Assembly (NCBI GenBank): GCA_030522415.1
Contig: CM060115.1
Span: forward strand, 9,459,579 to 9,523,578
Direction: 5' to 3'
Source: Channallabes apus
Lineage: Eukaryota; Chordata; Actinopteri; Siluriformes; Clariidae
Length of the DNA stretch: 64,000 bases
Made by a program: the position numbers and the translations under genes. Positions 1 to 11,039 of the stretch are shown here, one piece after another (the stretch's first letter is position 1; every line of letters begins with the position of its first letter). Below the pieces are notes generated by a model. That model did no database searches, was not told the DNA's origin, and saw nothing but the letters and a program-made list of their open reading frames with translations.

Positions 1-85
1 TTGTAGACACACTGATCAGGTGTTTAAGCACTATAAAAAGCAGCAGGTGTGTTCATCGGTCTTCAAGCACAAGGGAAAGAGCAGA
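1..85 (+). promoter_or_regulatory. TATA promoter-like block resembling the FFAR promoter at 7.95 kb
   Basis: TATAAAAA lies at 32-39 in the context AAGCAcTATAAAAAGCA, followed by TGTGTT and then a CTTCAAGCAC block. The block at 7946-8000 reads AAGCAtTATAAAAAGCA, then TGTGTT, then CTgAGCAC, in the same order with similar spacing. A third TATA block at 9907 is also followed by CTTCAAGCA. This looks like a duplicated promoter of the FFAR cluster, or a shared mobile promoter. Downstream of it only transposon sequence is visible. Confidence 0.35.
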
Positions 86-126
86 TCTAGGTGATTGGAA
101 CAAAATACTGGGGAGGACTTTTACTC

Positions 127-1426
127 ATGGCACATGGATTTGACGCCTCTGTGGAAAGAGTCAGAGCAAGAGTAAGCTGACGAGAAGTAGGAGGAGGAAG
201 GGGAGGAAGAGGAATCAACAGAGGAAGAGGAAGAGATGGAGGCCATGCTGGAGGTCTGACAAGAATCTGACAAATGACATCCGTGCAACACTGGTTGACC
301 ATGTTGTCAACCACGGCCTGTTAGCTTGTCCTGTGAAATTACTGTACTATTGTTTACTTTTATTCTACAGTACTGTACATAGGATTGAGGGTCAGGAACG
401 ACAAGGGGGAAGGCCTCCTATGTTCACAGAACAGCAAGAGAGGGAGATAGTAAACATGGTTTTGGCCAACAATGCTATAACACTCAAACAGCTCCAAACT
501 AACATTGTCAATAACCATGTCAGTTTAAACGATATCCATCAGGCCCCAATATCAACACTGGCACGCATCGTAAAAAAAAACATATTCAAATGAAGCAAAT
601 TTATCGAGTGCCTTTCGAGTGCGATTCCTAAAGGGTGAAACGACTGCGGCGTGATTATGCAGAGGTATGTATTCACTTTAGCAGTGTGATCTTGCATACT
701 GTCTCATAATCTTTTACTCTACTGTAATATGTATACTACATCTACACTGAACTACACAATTTTGCCTGAGAGTTACAGTATTCAGGTAGTTTTACAAATG
801 GATGGAGAGGAGATCCAGCATGAGTTGATTTACGTAGATGAGGCTGGGTTCAACCTCACGGGAACACGAAGGAGGGGAAGAAACGTCATTGGCCACAGGG
901 CTATAGTCAATGTCCCAGGGTAACGTGGGGGAAATATAACACTCTGTGCAGCCATTACACAGAATGGGGTCCACCACCGCCATGCCCATATGGGCCCTTA
1001 CAACACAGCACTCATACTTTGGACCAACTGCACAACATAACAGCAGCAAATCAAATCGATCATATGCAATACATTGTTGTCTGGGACAATGTGTCTTTCC
1101 AACGCTCTGCTCTGGTTCAGAACTGGTTTCAGCAACATCCACATTTCACCGTCCTATATCTTCCACCATACTCTCCATTCCTCAACCCTATAAAAGAGTT
1201 TTTCTCTGCATGGCGGTGGAAAGTATATGATCTCTGTCTCCAGGCTGAGGTACCCCTCATCCAAGCCATGGAGGAGGCCTGTGACCAGATGGAGGTAGCA
1301 GCAATACAAGGATGAATTCGTCATTCAAAACGTTTCTTTCTAAATTGTCTTGCGAATGACAACATTGCATGCGATGTTGATGAAATTCTCTGGCCAGATC
1401 CAGCTAGGCGAAGAGACAATGTCTAG
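127..1426 (+). pseudogene. Decayed IS630/Tc1-mariner-type (DDE_3) transposase with an apparent intron
   Basis: The reading starts with a Gly/Arg-rich segment (127-260), followed by a helix-turn-helix region containing GGRPPMFTEQQEREIVNMVL (about 409-468). A catalytic region has YVDEAGFN (first Asp), then IVVWDNVSF (second Asp) and YLPPYSPFLNPIKEFF (acidic third position), and a C-terminus ends near 1426. Reading continuity is lost between about 665 and 786. A GTATGT donor follows AGAG at about 665 and a TATTCAG acceptor ends near 786, so a short intron of about 120 bp fits. Several stops (for example at about 597 and 920) and frameshifts around 1010 and 1315 show that the copy is dead. The order of motifs is that of a transposase common in fish genomes. 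The termini were not located. Confidence 0.7.
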
Positions 1427-2096
1427 TGTTTTTTTTTTTGTAACAGTAAACTTACAGTACAATACATAAAGTGACATGTGAAAATGCTATGGGAAACATC
1501 TTGTCATGTGTGTATCAAACATGCCAAATTTTGGCTTATATAACCTCGGCCGGGTGACGTCATCTGATGAGACGCACCTGCAGGTTATAAATAGGAATGA
1601 ACCGGAAACATTCCTCAGATTCTTTGTCTTCACCTTGTTGTGTTGAGCGTGTCTGTGTTTAAACCAGCAAAATAAGAAAAGTGTTTAACTTACCGATATG
1701 GCAGAGTTCTAAATGAGATTTCTGTCCGTGTGTGATAATCCATATGGGAGGGCGATCTCTACACTTTACTGCTTCGATTAAGTGCTGCGCGCGTGTCTCA
1801 CATTCCTTGAGAAGCTTCGAGCCGCTGCGCATTCCTGGGCTTAAAACTCGTGCAACCGACAGAGCTGTGAGAGACGGAGTTAAAGCTCCTTTCTTTCGCA
1901 TTCTCATCGGATCGGGAAATTCCTCTGTCCGCTCTCAAGCGCATCCTGGCGCTTCTTGTGAATGGGCAAGGATAAACATCCTCTCTTGCTTCTGCGGAGA
2001 TAGAAATAGCCTTTAAGCACTTAAAAACATTAGACGGCAGGTTCTGTCGGGTGGCCGGTGGGCGGAGCCTTAACCACGCTCTCTCCCCTTTCTTAG

Positions 2097-2744
2097 TGTT
2101 ACGGCCCAAGGTCTAGGGTCCCTGAGCGTAACAAATAAATAAATAAAATAAAAAAAACTTTCCAACAAAGATTTAGTGCGTGGTCTTTTATTTACACGAA
2201 CACAAACACATACGAGAAACTCTTGGCTTCAGGGTTGGGCCAAGGCACAGGCTAAACTAACTCCCTAACTAATAATACAAAAACAGGAGAAAACTGGTAT
2301 GAACCAAAATGGCGCCCAACCCCTACTGCTTCCCTAAACCTAACTATATACAGCAAAAAGATAATAGCATATTTACAATTATTTACAATACCAGGAAGAA
2401 AAGAGAAATAAAAGAGACAACAATGATAGGGCGCAACAACCACAATCTATCCACTCGCATAGACACACAAAACTACGTAACTCGGGACGCAAACTCTACA
2501 CATAAATCACAAGTCGCGCGCACACAGATCAAGCAACAAACTCTCGATTACTTCCGGCTCTCCACTGCCACCTTAAGGCGATGCTCAGACCCAAGGACGG
2601 CCAATCCCGACGCACGTCGCAGCACGCACAATCAGGGCGGGGCCACCTGTAAGAGGGAGAGTGAGAGAGGAAAAGGGGAGAGAGAAAAGCGCTCACACGC
2701 CGCAGCACACAGCCACGCATGCGCTCACACACCTGCACGTAACA
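2097..2744. mobile_element. Solo LTR (Ty3/gypsy-like) nested in the DIRS-like element
   Basis: The block begins TGTTACG and ends CGTAACA, the TG...CA ends of an LTR with a short inverted repeat. It is flanked on both sides by CTTAG (2092-2096 and 2745-2749), a 5-bp target duplication. No internal retroviral-type coding sequence is present, so this fits an LTR-LTR recombination product. Assignment to gypsy rests on the termini and the 5-bp duplication only. A non-autonomous DNA element with 7-bp inverted ends is an alternative. Confidence 0.65.
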
Positions 2745-4705
2745 CTTAGCAATCTCCATATGAGTTAACCCTTTCATGGAGTAAGCTGTATTCATCCTGT
2801 GTTTTCCTGCCATCAACTTATTTATTTATTTAAATATAGTTGATGTGGAAGCGTGGGGTTATATGATGACGCCCAGATATAAGAGACGCTTACAGGCTAT
2901 CTCTCTCCTGGAACATCATCCTTCCTGAAAAGCTAATACTTTCTTTCAAGCTGTGTAGACTTTCATCTTCCCTGGAGGGAAAAGCTTTTCAGGCAGCAGG
3001 TCAGGTTGGTTCTCCATTGCACACCATGGCGGTTTTGCTGGCTTACCAGAGACTTGAGTACTGGTGGGGCTCTTCAAGATAGGGTGTATTGGAGTTAAGC
3101 CGGGCTACGGACTTGTCTCTTCGTTCACCAAAGCAGATGGCTTGTGCTATCGGCCGTTTTATGGCTGCGAGGGTTTTCGCGGAGAGGCACTTGTGGCTAA
3201 ATCTCAGGCGCATCAAGGATTAGGATCGTGCATTCCTCCTTGATGCCCCTATCTTGCCTTCCGGCCTGTTTAGCGATATCATTAACTAGGTCGCCACTAG
3301 GTTCATGAGGCGAAGTTATATGAATAAGCCTTCGGAAAATCCCTTCCCCGCCGTGCTCAAGAGTCGGGACTGTCGGCCACCCAGTCTTGCCCGGGTCTGA
3401 CTCTTGCGAGGCGTAAACACAAGGAGGGTGTTTTTTGAGCCGGGCACCCCCTCATAAAGATTGGGGTGCGCCGCCCTGCACAATGGGGAAAGGCACGCAG
3501 AATTCCTTTCAAGAATGAAGTGTTCTCCCTGGCACCCCCAGTATGTCGGTGTTCTTGCTCCGCCACGGGCAACACCAGTCTCCAATAAAATGTTAGTTCT
3601 TTGCTTTATTCCTGCCATGGTTCAGGATGCCGAACATCTAACACCACCAGCAACCCCCCCCCCCCCCCCCCCCGTTTAACCAAGCCGCAGGGACTTTTGC
3701 CCCTTTCTGAGATCCGGCTGCGTGGAAGCTACTGCCAAGTATATCTCCTTGGGTACTAAGCACTGTAGAGAGAAACTACAAGATTCAGTTCTCAATGCAC
3801 ATTCCGTGTTTCAATGGCGTGGTCTCCACTTCCATGAAACCGGAAAGTGCGCATCTGCTGACAGAAGCTGCTGGGGAATGGGGCCATGGAACATGTTCCC
3901 CTAACAGATAGTGAGTCAGGCTACTACAGTCGGTATTTCTTGGTTCCCAAGATGAACGCTGGGCTACGTCCAATTTTTAGATTTTGCGGGCTCTTCCGCT
4001 ATCTAAAATAAATAAATACAGCTTCAAATGTTGACTGTCAAAGTGATTGCTCTCAAATCCTACCAAGCGATTGATTTGTGACAATCGATTGAAGGACATT
4101 TACTTTCATATAGAAATATTGCCACAACACAAGAGGTTCCTGAGGTTCGCTTTCGGTGGTGAAGCTTACCAGTATCGGGTCCTTCCATTGGTCTAGCTCT
4201 CTCACCCGCATATACAAAATGCATGGATGTACTGTAGTTCTGGCTCTTATGACTCCAGGGCATCCGTATTTGAATTACATAGACGACTGGCTGGCCCAGT
4301 CTCAGTAGCTAGCGCTTCGACATCAGCATGTCGTCTTAGCTCATCTCTGTTTCTTTGGATTGAGACCCAATGCCACGGAAAGCGTGCTCTTTCCTGTTCA
4401 GAGGACAACATATTGGGTGCTACATGGGATTCGATCGTAAGCGGGCACAGCTGTCTCCCGCTCGTGTTGAATCCATTCACAACACCCTCAAGGAAATCAA
4501 GCTAGACCAGAAAGTGACCATCACTTTCAGAGATCTTAGCTCTCATGGCAGCTGTATCCACGGTGACACCTTTGGGCCTTCTGCACATGAGAGCATTTCA
4601 AGTTGTAGCAAAGAACCAGGGGATTTCACTAGGGCCAATCCCCAATAAAGGTGAGACCCCGGTTTCTACTCTGGGTCCCACTCTAAGTTCATCCTGTCGT
4701 CACAG

Positions 4706-4948
4706 ATGCTAACGACAGATGCTTCCCTCACAGGCTGGGGTGCGATCTTAGATGACCGTCCAGCCCAAGGGAGCTGGAGAGGCCATCTTCATGCGTGGCA
4801 CATCAATTGCCTCGAGATGATGGTTCTATTTTTGGCCCTAAAGCACTTCCTCCAGCAGTTGAGAGGCTGCCATGTCCTAGTGCGGGTGGACAACACTGTG
4901 GCAGTCTCATATATTAATTGCCAGGGCGGACTGTGCTCGCGCCCTACA
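4706..4948 (+). pseudogene. RNase H remnant of the DIRS-like element
   Basis: An open segment reads TTDASLTGWGAILDDRP, then WHINCLEMMVLFLALKHFL, then VLVRVDNTVAVSYINCQGG. The TDAS and DNT acidic positions are those of the RNase H fold in DIRS-type polyproteins. The downstream continuation is unrelated sequence, which marks the truncation point of the retroelement. Confidence 0.65.
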
Positions 4949-5144
4949 GTGGTTACTCAATCGGAATGGTTATTACCGTTGCGCTCACCGCCGTTTAAAG
5001 GCGACAGCGGACAAAATAAATCAGTTGCATTTCAAAGTCATTCATTAAATGGCCGCCAGGTGGCGCAAAGTGACATTTTCACTCATTGCAGTAAATACAA
5101 TAGTGATGGTAATTTCCACGAGTACTTTACACAACAAACATGAA

Positions 5145-5680
5145 AAATCTGAACCAGAGCTATTGATATGTACTTTACAATAATAAGTAAAAAAAAAATT
5201 GGTTAAATGTTGTTTAGATCAAGTTCACTAGCTGACAATTTGATTTGTACAAAGTATAAACTGTTATATAGCATATCTCTGTATCTGTTTATTGTTATTT
5301 AAGTTCTGGGTTAATTCAGGTACTTTAAACACATTGTTGTGTTGCTCATGTTGGGTCATATGAGATGTAGTGGGTCATTTACAAATGAACAGCTGGTTGG
5401 GTTATTTTGACCCAACAAATGGTTTATTCATTATTCTTTCGTTTCTCCAACTGGCAGCCTGCAAAATGTTCGCAATATTACTGTTATTGTGTCACAGGTG
5501 TAGTTTTAAGAGTTGTTTAGGCAGGAATGCATGTGTATACAGCTCAAAACCTCCATCAGTTATTAAAGATAGCAAGCAGACTGACTGACCATTTTAAAAA
5601 AAACGTTTGCGTTAATTTTCTGACATGCTCAAGTTCACCAAAAACAGAGCCAAGTAGAAAGAATAAAATCAATAGCAGCA
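5145..5680. other. Non-coding stretch with a MITE-like TTGGGT/ACCCAA pattern
   Basis: No gene is seen. Around 5335-5425 the motifs TTGGGTCAT, GTGGGTCATTT and TTGGGTTATTTTGACCCAA form short inverted repeats like those of small fish MITEs. The rest is AT-rich sequence without recognisable structure. Confidence 0.3.
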
Positions 5681-5684
5681 TTAG

Positions 5685-5912
5685 AGATTCCGAGTGGCGC
5701 AGTGGTAGAGTGCTTGCCCAGAGACCTGGAGATCGCCGGTTCGAATCCCGGGTGATGCAGTCATTTACTTTCCTACCCATTTACTTACATCTGAACTGAG
5801 TCGAACTGCAGTTTTCTGTCAGTTTTGTTTTTAAACCATTGGTCTTATACTTTGACGGTAAGGTGTCCTTGAGAGACATGAAAGGCGCCATTAAATAAAA
5901 TGTAAAAATTTA
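5685..5912 (+). mobile_element. tRNA-derived SINE with LINE-like 3' tail
   Basis: The head contains an A-box-like TGGCGCAGTGGTAGAGTG and a B-box GGTTCGAATCC, as in a tRNA-derived RNA polymerase III promoter. The tail reads GAAAGGCGCCATTAAATAAAATG followed by TTATTATTA, the kind of end shared with L2-type LINEs. The head is close to that of the minus-strand SINE at 63.5-63.95 kb. No tRNA fold is conserved beyond the boxes, so this is not a tRNA gene. Confidence 0.75.
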
Positions 5913-6403
5913 TTATTATACTCCTCCTCCTCCTGCTCGTCGCCCACCTCGCATACGCACTCGTCCTATCACATTGTTTCTTCTATCCATGCTCAGACTT
6001 TCTCCTTTCTACCTTAAACAACCTGTTTGCTCTCTGAACTGGCTTATATTGGTTGTGTCACATCATTTGAAATAGGTGACATCAATTTTGAGTGGTTGTG
6101 TTCAATCAATGACATGTTTTCTCTAATGGTATTTGAGCGTTGCTAACAGTATTTTTACTGTTTACCAGTATGGATGACATGTGCATTAGAGTGTAGAATG
6201 TGTTTTGAGAATGAGAATGTGTTTAGAGTTTTGCTGAAAAGTCTATGTAAGATCTGCATATTGTGTTTTACCATGTGAAATGGTTTAAGGTATTGACAAC
6301 AGACTGCACAATTAGCTAAATTAGGTCAGGCAATTACAATTGGGTTTTAGTGTTTTAGCAATTGAGAAAAACTGTAGTATTAATATAACATAATATATCT
6401 AAC

Positions 6404-6975
6404 CAGTGGTGGAAGATGTCTTAGTACTGTACATTAACTTTGTTATTGTACTTAAATACATATTTCATGTATTTGTACTTTACTTACTGTAGTAGTTTTA
6501 TTAGCGTACACTTTTTTGTTTTACTTCACTACTCACTATAAACCAATATTTAGCATTTTTATTTCCCTACATTTCTGCACAGTGTTGAGTATTTGGAGGA
6601 GTAATATTTGCATTTACTTTTGCCTGATTGCATGCTTTACCTTCCCTAAACATACAGTATAGAAAGTGACTGAAATCAGAAGTGCAGACAGTTGCAGATG
6701 AACTGATGAAACAGAATGTTTGCAATCGGTAAGCAGAGAGAGTGAGAGATAGAGAGAGTGAGAGAAAGAGAGAAAGAGAGAGAGAGACTCTTTTACTGTG
6801 ACTTTATAAGTTAATACAGGCTCAGTAGTTTTGTTACTTGAAGGTAAGATCTTTTGTACTTTTGCTCAAGTAAAACTGGAAATTGAGGACTTCTACTTTT
6901 ACTTGAGTAATATTTTTCTTAGGGTATCTCTATTTTCATTCAAATACAGGATTTGTGTACTTTGCCACCCTCAGG
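6404..6975. mobile_element. hAT-like MITE (GTGGTGGAA...TTTGCCACC)
   Basis: It begins CAGTGGTGGAAGA and ends TTTGCCACCCTCAG. Both flanks carry stretches of ACTTTTACTTGAGTAA-type sequence in inverted orientation, which is typical of a widespread fish MITE with hAT-like ends. A clean 8-bp target duplication was not found. An AG-rich run lies at 6738-6785. Confidence 0.5.
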
Positions 6976-7274
6976 AGCTGCCACAATAAAAATACATAGA
7001 AACTGAAGATGTGGTTATTTAATCTGTTGATCTGTTTTAAGATGAAGTTAAGAGTAGTGTTAATTAGTAGCTTAATGAGGTGTTAAACTTTGTTGTGAAA
7101 ACGTGTTTAAATTCTCAATGCTTCACTTGACCACTGGAAGCAAAACATCATTACATTAATGAACTATGAGCCATTTTGGGGTTTATCTTTTTCAGCCACA
7201 TCAACAACACCACCTACCTAATGATCCTGGTAACTGATTTTCATGATCCAGTATTGTGTACATTATAAATGTGA

Positions 7275-7720
7275 TTCTGACACTGAGCTGCCAGTGATCC
7301 AGACCTCCTCTACCCTGTGGACATGTCAAACTCATCCTGGTGCCCAACTTCTACTTGGAGATCTTGTTGCATGGAGGACCCGTGTGGTCTGCTGGGGGTG
7401 CGTGTGGTGACAAGGGATGATTCCACTTGACCATGAAGACCGACCTGGCCTCGGCTGATGCAGACATCTTTCCTTTAAGGACTTGTGATTGATGTTGCTC
7501 AATAGTTCAGGACTGAATTTTCCTACAGTTTTGTAACTGAGCCTCCAATAATAAACTGAACATATTAACTTAAACACATCAGTAACACGCAGTATGACTG
7601 CCAAACAATTACTGTTATCCGTTATCACCCAAATGAGAATGGTTTACCGTCTGGTTCCTCTCAAGATTTCTTCCTTATCTTGCCACTGTCATCCTCTGCT
7701 TATTCACCAGAAACAATCTG
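7275..7720 (+). mobile_element. L2-type LINE 3' UTR fragment
   Basis: CCAGTGATCCAGACC at about 7290 and the run from TTATCACCCAAATGAGAATGG to TCTCAAGATTTCTTCC (7621-7675) match the L2 3' regions at 20.94-21.13 kb and 56.08-56.14 kb. The terminal AAAAGCGCTATATAAATAAA tail is missing here. It is a diverged, truncated copy. Confidence 0.5.
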
Positions 7721-7934
7721 ATCAGTTCGATTCGTACAAATCTTTTACATTTCATACACATTTCCATAAATTCGGTGTGCATTCACTTCCTGGAAAGCCC
7801 TTGAGTAAGTCTATTTTGTGAAGCATATGACATGGGGAAAAATGGCAAAAACTGATGAATAAATACTAGACATTCAGACAATGTACTCTGGCCTGTTAAA
7901 GCGGATGTAACTGCTTCTTTTTTTTAGTGTGTGT

Positions 7935-8017
7935 CAATATTGGGCAAGCATTATAAAAAGCACTCAAGCTGTGTTGGACCCATCTGAGCACGAATAACTT
8001 CACACAGAATAACAAAG
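7935..8017 (+). promoter_or_regulatory. Predicted promoter and non-coding first exon of the first FFAR gene
   Basis: TATAAAAA is at 7952-7959. About 30 bases downstream a short putative exon ends at 8017 (AACAAAG) and is followed by a good splice donor, GTAAGAAG (8018-8025). The next suitable acceptor before the receptor ATG is TTTTTCTTGCAG, ending at 10048. The arrangement fits the usual FFAR layout of a 5' non-coding exon spliced to one coding exon. A second TATA box at 9907-9914 could serve as an alternative promoter. RNA data would be needed to choose. Confidence 0.4.
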
Positions 8018-8029
8018 GTAAGAAGATCG

Positions 8030-9895
8030 TGGGTTTGTTCATCAAACTCTGTGCTACGTCTAATTGCTTGAAGTTAATCTTTTTAAAAATCACAAAGAAT
8101 TTGATCTATTTCTGAAATACGGAAATAAACTCATTTTACTTCCTCAAATCCTCAACGACAAAAAAGAGATTAAATATAAGTCGCACTGGATAAGGGTGTC
8201 TGGCAAATACTTAAATGTAAAGTTTGTCAAATCAGTGGAAAAACATCCCGATCATACGTGCATGTACTGTAATAGCTTTACTTAAGGAGAATTATTGGTG
8301 CGTTTCTAATATTATTTTCTGTAATTTCTTGATATTAAATCATTCCAATACTTCATCCATTCTAATCTCTATATTGACAGAACCTCTGGATGCAATCTTA
8401 AGGAAAATACGTACTGTAGAAGTTGTAATGCATGAGGGCACATTCAGAATAGAAATGATGTTAAACCCATGCCTTACCTTTCAGCTTACATGAGACAAAT
8501 GTTCAAAGTGAAGTGTTTAGTAAAGTGTTAACCTGTTGTTAAAAAAAAAATAGAACATAGCATAACTCTACTGTCATGCTATATTATGGTGTAGGAATCT
8601 TTACATTTTTATCAACATTATTTATCATTTTTATTCACTCTGTAAGGGTTTTTTCTTTTTCCGCTAAAGAAGCTCTTTACTATGGGGATAAACTTTAACT
8701 GCTGAATTTTAGCAGCTTAAATAATTGATGTTCAATAGTTTAATAGTTAAATGTTGGGTGGCACAAATCATCATTAATTAAATATTAATATCACCACTAT
8801 CTAAAAAAAACTCTATTACTAGACACACATAATTGTTTCGCTCCTCGAAGGTTTCTCTGGGTGAACCCTTAAATACTGTATGACCCTACAACAGAGCACA
8901 TCTCTTACCCCTTTTTTCAGTTAAATATGTTAACTTATTTAATTATAATCCTTACCAATACAACCAAGCATTTAAAGGACCTGCTTCCTAAGACAACTCT
9001 TTTCTCGGGAGATAGGAACCCTTAAGAATCTATTTAAGAAATGCCTTTCAAGGAATGAGTGAGTGTGTATTAAACATTGTCAGAGATCTTATTTGGATCC
9101 CAATGGAAATTAAGAACCTTATAGGTATCTTTTGACCAATAATTGCCGCACAACTTTCTGCACAGCAAGACGTGAAGGCTATTTAGTCAAATCACACAAT
9201 GTTTCTTGAGACATTTTAAATAAAATATAAATCCTTGATTCCTTGACACATTCTAGGATTAAGGAGAAAACAATTCCAATGGTACTGGAGTGAGGAGATC
9301 ATGGTGATACAGTACACCACGTATTGTCGCTACCTAATGACTCCAGAGTACTCACTTTGGTAGACTTACTGTACTACTCTTAATTGCCCATCCATGTAGA
9401 TGTGTGTGATGGACCGTATATTCTCTGGATCCACCAGATGACATGTGGGCCAGTATACATTGAACAAATGTAGTGTTTACAACATCATGAAAGATTTCTT
9501 GGCTTCCAAAAACGTGTTATACTGATTGGAAAACACTGTATTGGATAATCATACATACTGTGGAACCTTTAAGGAATTGAAAGTCCTGACTGTGATGGTG
9601 TAATGATGTTATTTCTAACGTGTGTAAATGGAACTTATATAGACTGAGCTACTTACAAAAAAAAAAAAAAAAGCATTTTGTAAAGCTCTGGCAGCACGAG
9701 GTCTTTTTCTAAAAGTAAGCCTCTTGTGGAATTCTGAGCTGCTTTTGAATGAAGGGCAATTCTTTTTTTCAGTAAATGCACGTCTTGAGAGGTTTGCTAA
9801 TTGGTTGTTATTCAACATTTGAGAGTTTTCTCTCTGTTTCAGGAAAGAAAACAAATTTAGCAGTTTTGGCTGGAAGTAATGGATGTTGAAATACC
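8030..9895. other. Putative 5' intron of the FFAR gene; no gene seen
   Basis: AT-rich sequence without recognisable coding content or clear repeats. It contains poly-A at 9657-9672 and GTTTCAG at about 9841. It would be the first intron if the 8017 donor is used. Confidence 0.3.
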
Positions 9896-9899
9896 GTGT

Positions 9900-9980
9900 T
9901 AGTAACTATAAAAAGAGAGCTAGCATTAAGTAGAACTGCTCTTCAAGCAAAAGTCAAAACTGCTCTTCAAGCAGCATTTG
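9900..9980 (+). promoter_or_regulatory. Proximal TATA box and short direct repeat upstream of FFAR gene 1
   Basis: TATAAAAAG is at 9907-9915. Downstream, AACTGCTCTTCAAGCA occurs twice (9934-9949 and 9959-9974) as a 25-bp-period direct repeat. The CTTCAAGCA word is also found downstream of the TATA box at the left edge of the window (61-69). This could be an alternative promoter and leader for the receptor gene. Confidence 0.4.
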
Positions 9981-10071
9981 TTAACTGAAATGGTGAATTA
10001 AAGAGAACAATACTAAGACAATCTGAATTAAAATGATTTTTCTTGCAGGAAGATTGCATTAAAAGCCAACC

Positions 10072-11037
10072 ATGGCATGGACAGAACATCTAAGAAATTT
10101 GGTCCTGGCGGTGAATGGTATCACACTGATCATCGGCCTTCCTGCCAACCTGGTGGCTCTCTACACCTTTATTCAAAAAGTGAAGCAGCGGCCTACGCCT
10201 ATTGACGTGCTCTTGCTCAGCCTTACAATATCAGACCTGATCTTTCTTTTCATCCTTCCATTCCGCATGAAAGAAGCTGACGACATGGGATGGACCCTGC
10301 CGGACTTCCTCTGTCCTCTTACGGGATTCTTCTTTTACACAACCATTTATAACAGCACGTTTCTTTTAACGGCTATCAGTGTGGAACGCTATCTAGGAGT
10401 GGCTTTTCCAATCAAGTACAAACTCAAACGACATCCTCGATACGCCTGGATTGCCTGTGTCATATTCTGGGTGGTTTCCATGGCTCATTGCAGTATTGTC
10501 TACATTGAGTATTATAGTGAAGAAAATGTCACAAACAAATCGGCCTGCTATGCCGAGTTTAGCGATGAACAGTTGAAAATCCTTTTGCCTGTCCGTTTGG
10601 AATTGTTTGCTGTGCTGTTCTGTACACCTTTCATCATCTGCTGCTTCTGCTACGTGAAATTCATCCACATCCTCTCCCACTTACCCAACATTAAAGCTAA
10701 GAAGCGTTCCAGGGCCATCGGGCTTGCCCTAGCCACCCTCCTGGTCTTTATCATCTGCTTCATGCCTTACAATGTGTCCCATGTTGTGGGTTTTATTACA
10801 GGAAAGAGTCCTGAATGGAGAGTGTATGCCCTGCTGCCCAGCACCTTAAATGCCTGTTTGGACCCACTGATTTTTTATTTCTCATCTTCAGCACTTCGGG
10901 CCACTATAAAAAAGCTGATGCATGGATACAAAAAGCGGATAGATCCTTCCTGTTGTGGGAAATTGCTCAACTGTCCCCAGTTGAGCTGTACTGCACGTGA
11001 AGAAAGCACACAAAGTTCTAATGACTCTACTCTCTAG
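10072..11037 (+). CDS. ffar2: Free fatty acid receptor 2/3-like GPCR (FFAR gene 1)
   Basis: A 321-residue class A GPCR with seven hydrophobic segments, close in length to mammalian FFAR2/FFAR3. Family marks are N-terminal GLPANLVALYTF (TM1), the TM2 stretch VLLLSLTISDLIFLFILPF, ERYLGVAFP at the end of TM3 (Glu105-Arg106-Tyr107 in place of DRY), PYNVSHVVGF in TM6 and NACLDPLIFYF in TM7. The residues known in FFAR2 to hold the fatty-acid carboxylate are present by alignment: His139, Arg175, His237 and Arg250. Cys81 and Cys159 can form the usual extracellular disulphide, and NVT/NKS sequons lie in loop 2. The start has a good context (AACCATGG) 23 bases after a splice acceptor. It is a plasma-membrane receptor, expected to couple to Gi/Gq in response to acetate or propionate. 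Ffar2 versus ffar3 cannot be decided by reading. Confidence 0.93.
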   Translation: MAWTEHLRNLVLAVNGITLIIGLPANLVALYTFIQKVKQRPTPIDVLLLSLTISDLIFLFILPFRMKEADDMGWTLPDFLCPLTGFFFYTTIYNSTFLLTAISVERYLGVAFPIKYKLKRHPRYAWIACVIFWVVSMAHCSIVYIEYYSEENVTNKSACYAEFSDEQLKILLPVRLELFAVLFCTPFIICCFCYVKFIHILSHLPNIKAKKRSRAIGLALATLLVFIICFMPYNVSHVVGFITGKSPEWRVYALLPSTLNACLDPLIFYFSSSALRATIKKLMHGYKKRIDPSCCGKLLNCPQLSCTAREESTQSSNDSTL

Positions 11038-11039
11038 AG

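Larger units (their letters stand above)
1545..4960 (+). mobile_element. Decayed, 3'-truncated DIRS-like (tyrosine-recombinase) retrotransposon
   Basis: The left part (1545-2090) is GC-richer leader sequence containing TGACGTCA. About 3130-3310 reads as a gag-like segment with FMAARVFAERHLWLNL. About 3890-3990 reads GYYSRYFLVPKMNAGLRPI, the reverse-transcriptase start typical of DIRS elements. About 4270 reads YLNYIDDWL, the RT active-site box. At 4706-4945 there is an RNase H segment (LTTDASLTGWGA, then CLEMM and VRVDNTVAVSYIN). Many stops and frameshifts are present. Similarity stops near 4950, before any recombinase or methyltransferase domain, so the 3' half is missing. A 648-bp LTR-like insertion (2097-2744) lies inside the leader. 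Confidence 0.7.

Noticed and set aside
3650..3673. Poly-C run suggestive of an assembly gap or element end
   Set aside because: It lies inside decayed DIRS sequence that continues on both sides; probably simple-repeat expansion.
5690..5765. Candidate tRNA gene
   Set aside because: A and B boxes are present, but there is no convincing acceptor stem or cloverleaf, and the sequence continues into a SINE body and tail.
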